Source: Cryobacterium sp. MLB-32 (GTDB lineage: Bacteria; Actinomycetota; Actinomycetes; Actinomycetales; Microbacteriaceae). Taken from it: 64,000 nt of DNA. Positions within the stretch are counted from its first letter, which is position 1. The number at the start of each line of letters is the position of its first letter. This document shows positions 25,059-35,042 of the stretch, in pieces. A program made the position numbers and the translations under genes. The DNA lies in contig NZ_JPRS01000013.1 of assembly GCF_000738085.1 (NCBI RefSeq), positions 1 through 64,000 of the forward strand, read 5' to 3'. The notes beneath the pieces are model-generated. The model did not search any database, was not told the origin of the DNA, and saw only the letters and a list, made by a program, of their open reading frames with translations.

Positions 25059-26540
25059 GTGACTGGACAGATCCAAAGTATTCCCCTGCCGGAATGGTGG
25101 GATCCGGAGCGCGTCTTTCAGACCCTGTACTCCGATCACCCCTATTCCTTCTGGCTCGATGCCGGTGCGAACGCTGTCTCGGGCCGGAGCTACCTTGGAG
25201 TCGCCACCGAGCACTCGCGTTTCGTCACGGCGTCGGTGGCCGACGGGACGGTGCACGTTGTCACGCCCGGGGCCCCGGGTGTCGAGGGCGTGACCATGCG
25301 AACGACGATCTTCGATTTTCTTCGGAGTGATCTTGCCGGTACAGCGCGCCCGAGGGCTACTTCTCCCGGCGTCGACGACCCGGCCAGCGGGGGCGACGAT
25401 ATTTTCGACGGGTCATTTCGGCTTGGGTGGGTCGGCTGGCTTGGCTACGAACTCGGGTCCCAAACCGTGGGCAGCCCCGTCCACAGTGCCGGCCACCCTG
25501 ACGCGGCCCTTCTCATGGTGGACCGCGCCATCATGTTCGATCACGGCACGCGCACGGTCACGTTGCTGGCCCGATTCGGTGCCGAGCAACCGATTCAGGA
25601 CTGGGCCACGGAGGTGGAATTCGCGCTGCAGACGACGCCGGAGAGGCCGCCGGCGGGACCCCCGGCATCCGCTGTCGCCCGCTGGCGTCATTCCCCGGAA
25701 CGGTACGCCGAGCTCATCGCAGAGTGCCTCGTCGCCATCCGATCCGGGGATGTCTACCAGGTGTGCCTCACCAACGAGATCCGAGTGGACGGAGCTGTCG
25801 ATCCGGTAGCGGCCTACCTGCGACTCCGAGAGAGCAGTCCGAGCCATCACGGTGGGTTGTTGCGTTTTGGCCAGACCGCTCTCCTGAGCGCGTCACCGGA
25901 GCAGTTCCTCCAGGTGACGCCGCACGGAGAGGTCCGCACGAAGCCCATCAAGGGCACGCGTCCTCGATCCGTGGATGCTGTCAGGGACGGAGACCTGGCA
26001 CGGGAGCTTCGATCCAGCGAGAAGGAACGCGCCGAAAACCTGATGATCGTCGATCTGATGCGAAACGACCTTGGTCGGATCGCCGAACTCGGCTCCGTTG
26101 CCGTGTCGAAGCTTCTGGCGGTCGAAAGCTACCGACACGTTCATCAACTGGTCAGCACGATTGAGGCTCGTCTGGCGGCTGGAGTGACCGGGGTTGACGT
26201 CGTCGCGGCGTGTTTCCCAGCGGGCTCCATGACCGGCGCACCCAAACACAGTGCCATGGGCATCATCGACCGGCTTGAGGGCGGTCCACGCGGGCTCTAC
26301 GCCGGGGCCTTCGGCTATTTCGGCCTGGACGGCGCCGTCGATCTCGCGATCATCATTCGCAGCATTGTGCTCAGTCCCGCGGGTGCATCCATCGGCACCG
26401 GCGGAGGGATCACGGCGCTCTCCGATGCGCGCGAGGAAATCGAGGAAACCCGGATCAAGGCTGCCGCGCTCCTCCTGGCCCTCGGTGCGGCTCCCGTCTC
26501 GCCGGACCGGGGGTCAGCGACAGGCAAGCGCGGTGAGTAA
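25059..26540 (+). CDS. pabB: Aminodeoxychorismate synthase component I
   Basis: 493-residue chorismate-utilising enzyme. With a PabA glutaminase it converts chorismate and glutamine to 4-amino-4-deoxychorismate for folate synthesis. The C-terminal chorismate-binding domain (about 215-480) shows YQVCLTNEI, the SPEQFL strand, PIKGTRPR, RAENLMIVDLMRNDLG and GSMTGAPK. Related anthranilate synthase TrpE is the alternative; PIKGTRPR (lysine in PIKG, as in PabB) favours aminodeoxychorismate synthase. No glutaminase or lyase gene is adjacent. The stop overlaps the presumed promoter of the leuS transcript. Confidence 0.88.
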   Translation: MTGQIQSIPLPEWWDPERVFQTLYSDHPYSFWLDAGANAVSGRSYLGVATEHSRFVTASVADGTVHVVTPGAPGVEGVTMRTTIFDFLRSDLAGTARPRATSPGVDDPASGGDDIFDGSFRLGWVGWLGYELGSQTVGSPVHSAGHPDAALLMVDRAIMFDHGTRTVTLLARFGAEQPIQDWATEVEFALQTTPERPPAGPPASAVARWRHSPERYAELIAECLVAIRSGDVYQVCLTNEIRVDGAVDPVAAYLRLRESSPSHHGGLLRFGQTALLSASPEQFLQVTPHGEVRTKPIKGTRPRSVDAVRDGDLARELRSSEKERAENLMIVDLMRNDLGRIAELGSVAVSKLLAVESYRHVHQLVSTIEARLAAGVTGVDVVAACFPAGSMTGAPKHSAMGIIDRLEGGPRGLYAGAFGYFGLDGAVDLAIIIRSIVLSPAGASIGTGGGITALSDAREEIEETRIKAAALLLALGAAPVSPDRGSATGKRGE

Positions 26541-26543
26541 CCT
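26538..26543 (+). promoter_or_regulatory. -10 box for leuS transcript
   Basis: TAACCT, overlapping the pabB stop codon, lies exactly six bases before a GTG at 26550. This is the spacing seen at other likely leaderless genes here. Confidence 0.4.
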
Positions 26544-26549
26544 AGAGGG

Positions 26550-26606
26550 GTGGACGCCTTTACCGGGCGCACTCACGCGAGCCCCGGCTCGTCCCCACCG
26601 CAATGA
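26550..26606 (+). CDS. Possible 18-codon leader ORF coupled to leuS
   Basis: GTG start six bases after a TAACCT box, encoding [18 protein letters not shown] and ending in TGA that overlaps the leuS start as ATGA. No Shine-Dalgarno sequence precedes the leuS ATG, so leuS translation may depend on ribosomes ending this small ORF. It has no leucine codons, so it does not look like a classical attenuator. Coding status is an inference from position only. Confidence 0.35.
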   Translation: MDAFTGRTHASPGSSPPQ

Positions 26607-29215
26607 ATGAGAGCCCCGTGGCACACGAGCACGACACCGTCCCTTTGCACGACACCGTCCACCCGCACGAGGACAGTGACGAAGAGATGTACGACTTCGC
26701 GGCCATTCAGGCCAAGTGGCAACCGATCTGGGAAGACCTGAAGCCGTTCAGCACGAGCGACGCCGACGACACCCGACCGCGCAAGTACGTGCTGGATATG
26801 TTCCCGTACCCGTCGGGCGACCTGCACATGGGGCATGCGGAGGTCTACGCTCTCGGCGACATTGTGGCGCGCTACTGGCGCCACCAGGGATTCAACGTGC
26901 TCCACCCCATCGGCTGGGATTCTTTTGGCCTGCCCGCCGAAAATGCCGCCATCAAACGCGGCATTGACCCGCGCGGCTGGACCTACGACAACATCGCCCA
27001 GCAGAAGAAGAGCATGAAGCTCTATGCCACGAGCTTCGATTGGGACCGCGAGCTGCATACGAGCGATCCCGAGTACTACCAGTGGACCCAATGGCTGTTC
27101 CTGCAGCTGCACAAGAAGGGCCTCGCTTACCGGAAAGACAGCTGGGTCAACTGGGACCCGATCGACCAGACCGTGTTGGCGAACGAGCAGGTGCTCGCTG
27201 ACGGCACGTCTGAGCGCAGCGGCGCCGTCGTGGTCAAAAAGAAGCTCACCCAGTGGTACTTCAAGATCACCGACTACGCCGACCGACTGCTCGACGACCT
27301 CAATCAGCTTGAGGGCAGCTGGCCGGCCAAGGTGCTCAACATGCAGCGCAACTGGATCGGCCGGTCCATCGGAGCGGATGTCGAGTTCGCGATCGAGGGA
27401 CGGGACGAACGGGTCACCGTGTTCACCACCCGCCCCGACACCCTCTTCGGCGCCACCTTCATGGTCGTCGCGCCGGACAGCGACCTGGCCGCAGAACTCG
27501 TCGCCGGTTCGACCCCCGAGGAGCGGGAAGCCTTCCAGGCCTACCTCGTTCAGGTGCAGCGCAGCACCGAGATCGAGCGTCAGGCGACCGACCGGGACAA
27601 GACAGGTGTGTTTCTCGGCCGCTACGCGATCAACCCGGTCAACGGAGAACGCCTGCCCATCTGGGCGGCCGATTACGTGCTCGCCGACTACGGCACCGGC
27701 GCGATCATGGCCGTACCGGCGCACGACCAGCGTGACCTCGACTTCGCCCGGGCGTTCGACCTCCCCGTGCGGGTCGTCGTCGACACCAATTCACCGGCCA
27801 CCGGCATGATACCGGTGATCACCCAGGCCATGATCGACGGCACGGAAGAGCTGCCGGCGCTTGACCCGCTCAGCACCGGCATCGCCCTGGCGGGCGAGGG
27901 CCGCCTGATCAACTCCGGCCCCCTCAACGGCCTGAGCAAGACCACGGCCATCAAGCGCATCGTCGAACAGCTCGCCGGCGATGGGCTCGGCCGTGCCGCG
28001 AAGAACTACCGTTTGCGAGACTGGCTCGTCTCCCGCCAGCGGTATTGGGGCGCACCGATCCCGATCATCCACGGCGCCGATGGCTCCGAGATTCCGGTGC
28101 CCGAGGACCAGCTGCCCGTGCTGCTGCCCCCGGCGGAGGGTCTCGATCTGAAGCCCCGTGGAACCTCGCCGCTGGGCGGCGCCGCCGACTGGGTCAACGT
28201 GCCGAACCCGATTGACGGCACTCCGGCGCGACGTGATGCTGACACCCTGGACACCTTCGTCGACAGCTCGTGGTATTTTTTGCGGTTCCTGAACCCGAAT
28301 GATGCCACCAAGGCCTTCGACCGGTTGGAAGCCGAGAAATGGGCCCCGGTCGACCAGTACGTCGGGGGTGTCGAACACGCCATTCTGCACCTGCTCTACG
28401 CGCGCTTCATCACGAAGTTCCTGTTCGATGAGGGCTACGTCAGCTTCACCGAGCCGTTTACCGCGCTGCTGAATCAGGGCATGGTAATTCTCGACGGTGC
28501 GAAGATGTCAAAGAGCAAGGGCAACCTCGTCTACTTCACCGAGGAAATCGAACGCCACGGCGTCGACGCCGTGCGACTCACGATGGCCTTTGCCGGTCCC
28601 CCCGAAGACGACATCGACTGGGCGGACGTATCCCCGGTGGGCTCGGCCAAATTCCTTGCCCGTGCTTGGCGTGTGGCGCGGGACGTGACGAGCTCCCCGG
28701 ACATCGACTGGAAATCGGGTGACGGCGTTCTGCGTCGGGTGACCCATCGGTTCCTGGCCGATGCACCGGCGCTCGTGGAGTCCTTCAAGTTCAACGTTGT
28801 CGTGGCCCGACTCATGGACCTCGTCAACGCCACCCGCAAGGTGATCGACACCGGGGCAGGCCCGGCGGATGCCGCGGTGCGCGAGGCCGCCGAGGTGACG
28901 GCCATGGCCCTCAACCTGTTCGCGCCCTATGCGGCCGAGGACATGTGGCAGCACCTTGGCTACGAGCCCTGCATCGCCCTGGTCCTCTGGCGGAAGGCCG
29001 ACCTCACCCTGCTCGTGGAGGAGTCGGTGACGGCGGTTGTGCAGGTGGACGGCAAGATGCGCACGCTGCTCGAGGTGTCACCGAAGATCTCGGGGGAGGA
29101 TCTTGAGAAGATGGCTCGTGAGGCCGTTCCGGTGATTCGTTCGATTGGCGACCGCGAGATCGTTCGCGTCATCGTTCGGGTACCCAAACTCGTGTCCATC
29201 GTCACGAAGGCGTAA
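26603..29215 (+). CDS. leuS: Leucyl-tRNA synthetase
   Basis: 870-residue class Ia aminoacyl-tRNA synthetase charging tRNA-Leu. The HIGH-type motif is HMGH (residues 75-78) after YPSGDL, the editing (CP1) domain lies at about 240-430 with [14 protein letters not shown], and the KMSKS motif (in [10 protein letters not shown]) is near 634-638. The anticodon-binding domain and C-terminal extension follow. The first 28 residues are His/Glu/Asp rich and not conserved; an in-frame ATG at residue 29 ([12 protein letters not shown]) is an alternative start. Confidence 0.97.
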   Translation: MNESPVAHEHDTVPLHDTVHPHEDSDEEMYDFAAIQAKWQPIWEDLKPFSTSDADDTRPRKYVLDMFPYPSGDLHMGHAEVYALGDIVARYWRHQGFNVLHPIGWDSFGLPAENAAIKRGIDPRGWTYDNIAQQKKSMKLYATSFDWDRELHTSDPEYYQWTQWLFLQLHKKGLAYRKDSWVNWDPIDQTVLANEQVLADGTSERSGAVVVKKKLTQWYFKITDYADRLLDDLNQLEGSWPAKVLNMQRNWIGRSIGADVEFAIEGRDERVTVFTTRPDTLFGATFMVVAPDSDLAAELVAGSTPEEREAFQAYLVQVQRSTEIERQATDRDKTGVFLGRYAINPVNGERLPIWAADYVLADYGTGAIMAVPAHDQRDLDFARAFDLPVRVVVDTNSPATGMIPVITQAMIDGTEELPALDPLSTGIALAGEGRLINSGPLNGLSKTTAIKRIVEQLAGDGLGRAAKNYRLRDWLVSRQRYWGAPIPIIHGADGSEIPVPEDQLPVLLPPAEGLDLKPRGTSPLGGAADWVNVPNPIDGTPARRDADTLDTFVDSSWYFLRFLNPNDATKAFDRLEAEKWAPVDQYVGGVEHAILHLLYARFITKFLFDEGYVSFTEPFTALLNQGMVILDGAKMSKSKGNLVYFTEEIERHGVDAVRLTMAFAGPPEDDIDWADVSPVGSAKFLARAWRVARDVTSSPDIDWKSGDGVLRRVTHRFLADAPALVESFKFNVVVARLMDLVNATRKVIDTGAGPADAAVREAAEVTAMALNLFAPYAAEDMWQHLGYEPCIALVLWRKADLTLLVEESVTAVVQVDGKMRTLLEVSPKISGEDLEKMAREAVPVIRSIGDREIVRVIVRVPKLVSIVTKA

Positions 29216-29227
29216 GCGAACGCTTCT

Positions 29228-29272
29228 GCCGGCGTCGAGTCTTCCTCCACAGGCGCGCTGACCGACGCCGGC
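29228..29272. terminator. Inverted repeat after leuS
   Basis: GCCGGCGTCG (29228-29237) and CGACGCCGGC (29263-29272) are perfectly complementary with a 25-base loop. It lies between the leuS stop and the comEA promoter. No T tract follows, so terminator function is tentative. Confidence 0.5.
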
Positions 29273-29316
29273 TCACAGACCTGACCTGGCCTGCGGCGAG
29301 ACCGGGCCCTCCCGCC

Positions 29317-29322
29317 TAATCT
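29317..29322 (+). promoter_or_regulatory. -10 box for leaderless comEA
   Basis: TAATCT lies exactly six bases before the comEA ATG. Confidence 0.5.
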
Positions 29323-29328
29323 GTCGGG

Positions 29329-30000
29329 ATGCAGCCAGAACCCCACGATGACCTCGCCCGGCTGAGCCCCCGGGCCCGCATCGCCCAACGCGGACGCCTG
29401 GGCGTCGGCGCCGCCATCGTGCTGCTGATCGCGACCCTGGTGGCGGCGGTCGTGATCTCGGCCGTGACCCAGCCGGCGGAGCGTCCGATTGGGGCGGGGC
29501 CGAGCCCGGCTGTCAGGCCACCCACGTCCGCCTTCAGCATGGCTCCTGCCGACGATTCAGTGCCGCCGACGATCTTCGTGCACGTTCTCGGATCAGTCCA
29601 TAACCCCGGGCTCTTCGAGGTGGCCGCCGGGGCTCGTGTGATGGACGCGGTCGCGCAGGCGGGTGGCCTCACCGAATCGGCGGACCAGGCCGGGATCAAT
29701 CTTGCCCGGCTCCTGGCCGACGGGGAACAGGTCTACGTTCCGGCAATCGGCGAGTCCCCGGCGGTGCCGATAGCCGGGGATGGCCAGGGGCAGGTTGGCT
29801 CACCCCCTGCCAAGGTGAATATCAACACGGCTGCGGCGGCCGATCTCGACACGCTTCCGCACGTCGGACCGATGATGGCTCAGCGCATCATCGATTACCG
29901 TACGGCCAACGGTCTTTTCAGCAGCGTCGACGACCTCCGCAACGTCACCGGAATCGGCGACAAGACGTTTGAGTCGTTGAAGGACCTGGTCACGACGTGA
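29329..30000 (+). CDS. comEA: ComEA-like DNA-binding protein
   Basis: 223-residue membrane-anchored protein. One hydrophobic helix at about residues 26-45 is followed by a Pro/Ala-rich spacer, an SLBB-type domain (HVLGSVHNPGLFEVAAGARV, about 83-140) and a C-terminal helix-hairpin-helix pair (KVNINTAAAADLDTLPHVG, about 160-222). In competent bacteria ComEA binds incoming DNA outside the membrane and passes it to ComEC. A leaderless-type promoter precedes it. comEC overlaps it by four bases. Natural transformation is not demonstrated by the presence of the pair. Confidence 0.92.
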   Translation: MQPEPHDDLARLSPRARIAQRGRLGVGAAIVLLIATLVAAVVISAVTQPAERPIGAGPSPAVRPPTSAFSMAPADDSVPPTIFVHVLGSVHNPGLFEVAAGARVMDAVAQAGGLTESADQAGINLARLLADGEQVYVPAIGESPAVPIAGDGQGQVGSPPAKVNINTAAAADLDTLPHVGPMMAQRIIDYRTANGLFSSVDDLRNVTGIGDKTFESLKDLVTT

Positions 30001-32384
30001 GCCACGACCTGCGGCTGGTCGCACCGGCCGCCGCCGCCTGGTTGACGTCGGGAATCCTGATCGCGGTCCCCGATCTGAGCGTACCGGCGGCCGTGGCCTG
30101 CTGGATTGTGGCCGTGGCGAGCCTGGGGACGATGCTGGTGATACGCCGACCGAGATGGCGAACGCTGTGCGGCGCGCTGGTCGTCTGCGGCGCTGTTGCG
30201 GGCCTGGTGGCCGTTGTCGTCGGCGTCACCGCGTCCGCACGTCTCCCGGCGAGCCTGCGTGACGCCGCGTCGGGCCACCAGACCGTGACCATCACGGCGA
30301 CCGTCTGGTCCGTACCGGTTCCTGCGAGGAGCTTCGGACGATCCAGCTCGGTTGATGGTGGTAGCGCACGTTTTCGCGCCACCATCGCGAGTATCAGCCA
30401 TCGGGGAGACACGACGATGGTCTCCGTGCCGATCGTGGCCTTCGCGCCGACACCGGTGGGTTCGTCGCGTACCCTGGCGATCGGGTCGACGGTGCGACTG
30501 ATCGGCACGCCCCGTGTGACGGATCCGGGAGACAGCGCGGCGGCGCTGTTCTTTTCGCACTCTCGGGCCGAGGTCGTTGCCGAGGCGCCGTGGACGCTGT
30601 CGTGGGCGAACGACCTGCGGTCAGGGTTCTCCGTGGCCGCAGCCACGTTGCCCGGAGAAGGGGCCGACCTGCTCCCGGGACTGGCGATCGGGGACACGAG
30701 TGCGGTCACGCCCGAGCTGAACGACGCCATGAAATCCAGCGCGCTCAGCCATCTCACTGCCGTGTCGGGAGCGAACTGCGCCATCGTCATCGCGTCGATC
30801 ATGCTGCTTGGTGCCGTGCTGGGGCTCCGACGCTGGGCGCGGATCGCGTTGTCGCTTGCGGCTCTCCTCGGATTCGCCATCCTGGTGACGCCAGAACCGA
30901 GCGTGCTGCGTTCGGCCGTGATGGCCTCGGTGACTCTCGTCTCGATCGGAATCGGGCGCCCGGGGCGCGGCGTGGCCACTCTCGGGCTGTCCGTGGTCAT
31001 CCTGCTGGTCAGTGATCCGTGGCTGTCCCGCAATTATGGTTTTGCCCTGTCGGTGCTGGCCACGGCCGGACTGCTGGTCATCGCCGGTCCACTCGCCCGT
31101 GCGTTGTCCCGATGGATGCCGACAGCGCTTGCGCTGATCATCTCCATTCCTTTCGCCGCGCAGCTCGCCTGCCAGCCCGTTCTCCTGCTTCTGAATCCGT
31201 CGATTGCGCTGTACGGGGTTCCGGCCAACCTTCTGGCGGCGCCCGCCGCCCCGATCGCCACGGTGATCGGCCTGATCGGGTGTCTCCTTCTTCCCGTGCT
31301 GCCGGGCGTCGCGCGCGGTCTGATCGCGGCGGCGTGGGCGCCGTCGGAATGGATCGCGGCCGTGGCGACGACCAGCGCGGCGCTGCCAGGGAATCGGCTG
31401 CCGTGGCTCGAGGGATTCGCCGGCTTTCTGCTGCTGTCCCTCGGTACGATTCTGGCCATCGCTCTGCTGCTGCGCCGCCGCGACGGTCGCCGCCGTCGCT
31501 GGCCCGCGGCCGTTCTGGCCGTGTTGCTGGCCGGCGGGGGCGGTTATGCCGGGAGTCTTGCGGGAGCGGGGCTGGGGCGCACTCTTGCCTTTCCCGACCG
31601 GTGGCAGATAGCGGCCTGCGACATCGGGCAGGGCGATGCCGTGCTTGTCAGAGACGGCGAGCAGTATGCGCTCATTGATGTCGGTCCGGATCCAGCGCTC
31701 CTCACGGAGTGCCTTGAGGGGCTCCACGTAGCCCGCATCAACCTGTTGGTTCTCACGCACTATGACCTTGACCATGTGGGTGGTCTGGATGCCGTGATCG
31801 GACGCGTCGATCATGCGCTCGTCGGGATCCCCGAGAACGCCCAGGACGCGGGCCTGCACGAGCGCCTGGCGGCCGGCGGGGCCGACGTTCGGCAGTCGGC
31901 CCGGGGCGACTCGGGTAGCCTGGGCAGCCTGGCCTGGCGCATCCTCTGGCCCGTGTCCGGATCGACGCGAATGCAGACCGGTAACCCCGGCAGCGTCACG
32001 ATCGAATTCGAGGGCGGAGGCCTTCGTTCGATCTTTCTCGGCGACCTGGGGGAGGAGGCCCAGGACGCTTTGCTGCGGGCATCGCCGCCGGGCAGCGTCG
32101 ACGTCGTCAAGGTGGCGCATCACGGGTCCTCCGACCAGAGCGCAGCCCTCTATGAAACCCTCGCGGCCCGGGTGGGTCTGATCTCCGTGGGTTCAGACAA
32201 CACGTACGGGCACCCGACTCAGCGCCTGCTCGATATTCTGCGCGGGGTCGGAACGGAGATCGAACGCACCGACCTGGAAGGGCTCGTCGTGGTGGCGCGT
32301 GCCGACGACGGTGCACTCAGCGTGTGGTCGGAGCGGGTTGCGTCGGCGGACCGGCTGTCCCAGGCATCGGCGAGAGGAGGATGA
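29997..32384 (+). CDS. comEC: ComEC/Rec2-family DNA uptake channel
   Basis: 795-residue polytopic protein. The competence domain with many hydrophobic helices (about 210-510, including LSHLTAVSGANCAIV) is followed by a metallo-beta-lactamase-like domain at about 535-780 with LTHYDLDHVGG and VAHHGSSDQ. The channel carries single-stranded DNA across the membrane and the C-terminal domain is thought to degrade the other strand. GTG start overlaps comEA as GTGA. All main domains are present and the gene looks intact. Confidence 0.94.
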   Translation: MSHDLRLVAPAAAAWLTSGILIAVPDLSVPAAVACWIVAVASLGTMLVIRRPRWRTLCGALVVCGAVAGLVAVVVGVTASARLPASLRDAASGHQTVTITATVWSVPVPARSFGRSSSVDGGSARFRATIASISHRGDTTMVSVPIVAFAPTPVGSSRTLAIGSTVRLIGTPRVTDPGDSAAALFFSHSRAEVVAEAPWTLSWANDLRSGFSVAAATLPGEGADLLPGLAIGDTSAVTPELNDAMKSSALSHLTAVSGANCAIVIASIMLLGAVLGLRRWARIALSLAALLGFAILVTPEPSVLRSAVMASVTLVSIGIGRPGRGVATLGLSVVILLVSDPWLSRNYGFALSVLATAGLLVIAGPLARALSRWMPTALALIISIPFAAQLACQPVLLLLNPSIALYGVPANLLAAPAAPIATVIGLIGCLLLPVLPGVARGLIAAAWAPSEWIAAVATTSAALPGNRLPWLEGFAGFLLLSLGTILAIALLLRRRDGRRRRWPAAVLAVLLAGGGGYAGSLAGAGLGRTLAFPDRWQIAACDIGQGDAVLVRDGEQYALIDVGPDPALLTECLEGLHVARINLLVLTHYDLDHVGGLDAVIGRVDHALVGIPENAQDAGLHERLAAGGADVRQSARGDSGSLGSLAWRILWPVSGSTRMQTGNPGSVTIEFEGGGLRSIFLGDLGEEAQDALLRASPPGSVDVVKVAHHGSSDQSAALYETLAARVGLISVGSDNTYGHPTQRLLDILRGVGTEIERTDLEGLVVVARADDGALSVWSERVASADRLSQASARGG

Positions 32385-32407
32385 GTTGATCTGCCGAGGC
32401 GGGTACA

Positions 32408-33796
32408 TCACCGGACGGAGTCTCCGCTCAGTGGTGCCTCTGAGGCGACGTCCTGCGCGGCCGTTGCGCGGCGCAGGGCGAGGTCGCGGTACACGTACCA
32501 GAGGTTGGGGAAGATCTGGCAGATCAGCACAGCCGCGGAGGCGCCCGCCACGGCCCCCGCCGCGCCCCACAGCGGGATAAGCATGAACGAGAGACCCAGG
32601 CTGATGGGGACCATCACGATGACGGGTATCACCTGGAACCGAAGTCCCTTTCGGTCCGTCATGTACATTCCGAACGGGTACTTGGCGGCCTGGAGGCCCA
32701 CGAACACCACGAACATCACTAACAGCAGCGGGTCGAGAACGATCTTGCCGCTCGAGACGAAACCCGCTACCCAGGGGGACGCCAGGGCGAGAATGGTGCC
32801 GAGGGTGAGGCCACCCAGCAGAAACCACAGCGTTGGAGCGAGCGGAGACTCCACGGAGCCCGTTGACCGCGCCCGGGCGTAGATGGGCCAGAGCGCCACG
32901 CCGGCCGCCGCGATGGTCTGCAGCACGATGCCGAAAAGCTGGGACGCCAGGTTGTAGGTGGCAAGCTCGTGGCTGGTGGACAGGTGTGCGAGAAGCAGAC
33001 GGCCCGTCTGCATGGAGAGGGGCATGGCCAGCATTTGAACGAGCATCGGCCAGGCCAGGCCCAGCGCAGGCACGCTGCGCACGCTGCGCAGGCGCGGTAT
33101 CTCTCGAATTGCCCGGCCCACCTGAGGCGCGAGGGCGCGGCTGGCCATGAGAAGGCAGACGGCGGAGACCAGTCCGCTGGCGATGTAGGAGAGAACGGAG
33201 ATGTAGGTGCCGGCGGGCACGGAGAATGCGATGAGAAGGGCTATCGACAGCAGCATGAACGGAGCGATGATCGACTGGCTTGCGACCTGGGCGCTCGTCT
33301 TCCGAAGCCCCACCAGCAGTCGCTGGCCCACGGTGAGGGGCAGCACGAGTCCGAAAACGGCCAGGCATGCCGCCGCCGCGAGACTTCCTCCGTCGGGGAG
33401 GAGGCCGGCACCGAGGAGTATCGGCCACCACCCCAGCAGGTAGAAGCCCACGGCGGCCGCCACGATCAGGGTGCCGGACACCAACAGGATACGGAAGGCA
33501 GTCACGATGACGCGGCGCACATACGCGTCGGTGCGCACGGAATCCGAGCCGGACACGGCATTGATCACCACCGCGGCAATGCCCATATCGGCGAAGGGCA
33601 GCAGGGCCGGCAGGGTGGTGAGCAATCCGTATTGGGCGTACGCGTCCGTGCCGAAGTTCGCGATGATCAGTCGACCGGTCAAGATGCCGAGCACGCCCGA
33701 CAGCCCGACGACGAGGATCTTGGCGGCTGCAGTGGTTCCGACCGTCGCCAGCATGCCGCCGGGACGGGCCCGCCGGGAAGACACCTGCTTGGTCAC
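32408..33796 (-). CDS. Polysaccharide/lipid flippase-like membrane protein (MOP superfamily)
   Basis: 462-residue membrane protein with about 12 hydrophobic segments, resembling Wzx/MurJ-type MOP exporters that flip lipid-linked sugars. No catalytic motif can be checked in this family. It is alone, with no glycosyltransferase or polymerase gene nearby, and lies on the minus strand between comEC and holA, which are usually adjacent. GTG start. The substrate is unknown; an O-antigen or teichoic-acid-like glycolipid is a guess from the family. Confidence 0.75.
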   Translation of the reverse strand: MTKQVSSRRARPGGMLATVGTTAAAKILVVGLSGVLGILTGRLIIANFGTDAYAQYGLLTTLPALLPFADMGIAAVVINAVSGSDSVRTDAYVRRVIVTAFRILLVSGTLIVAAAVGFYLLGWWPILLGAGLLPDGGSLAAAACLAVFGLVLPLTVGQRLLVGLRKTSAQVASQSIIAPFMLLSIALLIAFSVPAGTYISVLSYIASGLVSAVCLLMASRALAPQVGRAIREIPRLRSVRSVPALGLAWPMLVQMLAMPLSMQTGRLLLAHLSTSHELATYNLASQLFGIVLQTIAAAGVALWPIYARARSTGSVESPLAPTLWFLLGGLTLGTILALASPWVAGFVSSGKIVLDPLLLVMFVVFVGLQAAKYPFGMYMTDRKGLRFQVIPVIVMVPISLGLSFMLIPLWGAAGAVAGASAAVLICQIFPNLWYVYRDLALRRATAAQDVASEAPLSGDSVR

Positions 33797-33979
33797 AACA
33801 CCCTCGACTTCGACCTGGACACGAACCGATCACTCATACTCCGTGTATTCATAGCAGGAGAAGTCGCCGAAAAGAGGGCGAAGGCCGCCGATTGCGCTCG
33901 CCCGCCCGCGAAGTGGGGGTGGCCGGCGCGGCGTCGGTGAGGGCGGGTTAAGCTGGACATTGCAGTCGAAGGGAACGGC

Positions 33980-35026
33980 ATGGTCGTGAAAGCAACAGCA
34001 GGTCGGTCCGCAGCCAAGGGAAAGGCGGCTGCCGCCAAGACAGTGATCGCGCAACTGGCCTGGCATCAGGTTCGGCCCGCGCCGATCGTTCTTGTATCGG
34101 GTACCGAGACGTTCCTGGCGGAGCGCGCCATCCGCCAACTTCGGGATTTTCTGAAGCTCGAAGACCCGAGTCTGGAGATCAGCGACGTGCAGGCGGACAG
34201 CTATGCGCCGGGGGAACTGCTCACGCTGGCCAGTCCGTCATTGTTCGGTGAACCCCGCCTGATCAGGGTGAGTTCCGTCGAGAAGTGCAGTGACGTGTTC
34301 CTGGCCGAGGCCCTGGACTACCTGAGCAATCCGGCTGAGGACACGTATGTCGTGCTGCGGCACGGCGGGGGAGTGCGCGGTAAGCGTCTTCTGGACAGCA
34401 TCAGGGGCGGGGAGGGCGGTGGCATCGAAGTCGTGTGCACCGAGCTCAAAAAAGACACGGAAAAGTATGAGTTCGCCTCCGCAGAATTCTCAGCCGTGGG
34501 AAAACGCGTCACGGCCAGCGCCCTGCGCTCCCTCGTCGCAGCATTCTCCGACGATCTCGCCGAGCTGTCGGCGGCGTGCCAACAGCTCATCTCGGATGTG
34601 ACGAGCGAGATCACTGAGACGACGGTCGATCGTTACTATGGCGGCCGCGTCGAAACGAATGCCTTCAAGGTCGCTGACGCCGCAATTGCGGGACGGAACG
34701 GTGAGGCCCTGCTCACCCTGCGCCATGCCCTCTCCTCCGGGGCCGATCCGGTGCCGATCGTGGCGGCCTTTGCGAGCAAAATACGCACCATGGCCAAAGT
34801 CTTCGGCGCCCGAGGTTCCTCGGGCCAGCTTGCGTCGTCGCTCGGTCTCGCACCGTGGCAAGTGGAGCGAGCGCAGCGCGACCTGCGCGGCTGGACAGAC
34901 GAGGGCCTCGCGCGGTGTATCGAGGTCCTGGCCGAGACGGATGCCGGTGTCAAGGGTGCAGGACGAGACCCGGTCTTCGTGCTCGAACGCTTGATCGGCG
35001 TCATCGCCCGCCGCGGCCAGGGCTGA
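33980..35026 (+). CDS. holA: DNA polymerase III delta subunit
   Basis: 348-residue clamp-loader subunit that opens the sliding clamp. N-terminal region APIVLVSGTETFLAERAIRQL is the degenerate AAA+ P-loop area characteristic of delta, and NAFKVADAAIAGRNGEALL belongs to the C-terminal collar domain. Ribosome site GAAGGGAA precedes the ATG. Between the flippase and this gene (33797-33979) I see only a TTAAGCT box near 33950 as a possible promoter element. Confidence 0.93.
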   Translation: MVVKATAGRSAAKGKAAAAKTVIAQLAWHQVRPAPIVLVSGTETFLAERAIRQLRDFLKLEDPSLEISDVQADSYAPGELLTLASPSLFGEPRLIRVSSVEKCSDVFLAEALDYLSNPAEDTYVVLRHGGGVRGKRLLDSIRGGEGGGIEVVCTELKKDTEKYEFASAEFSAVGKRVTASALRSLVAAFSDDLAELSAACQQLISDVTSEITETTVDRYYGGRVETNAFKVADAAIAGRNGEALLTLRHALSSGADPVPIVAAFASKIRTMAKVFGARGSSGQLASSLGLAPWQVERAQRDLRGWTDEGLARCIEVLAETDAGVKGAGRDPVFVLERLIGVIARRGQG

Positions 35027-35042
35027 CGTCCGCTCGGAGCTG

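Noticed and set aside
26541-26602. T-box riboswitch before leuS
   Set aside because: The interval is only 62 bases and contains no T-box consensus or specifier-loop structure.
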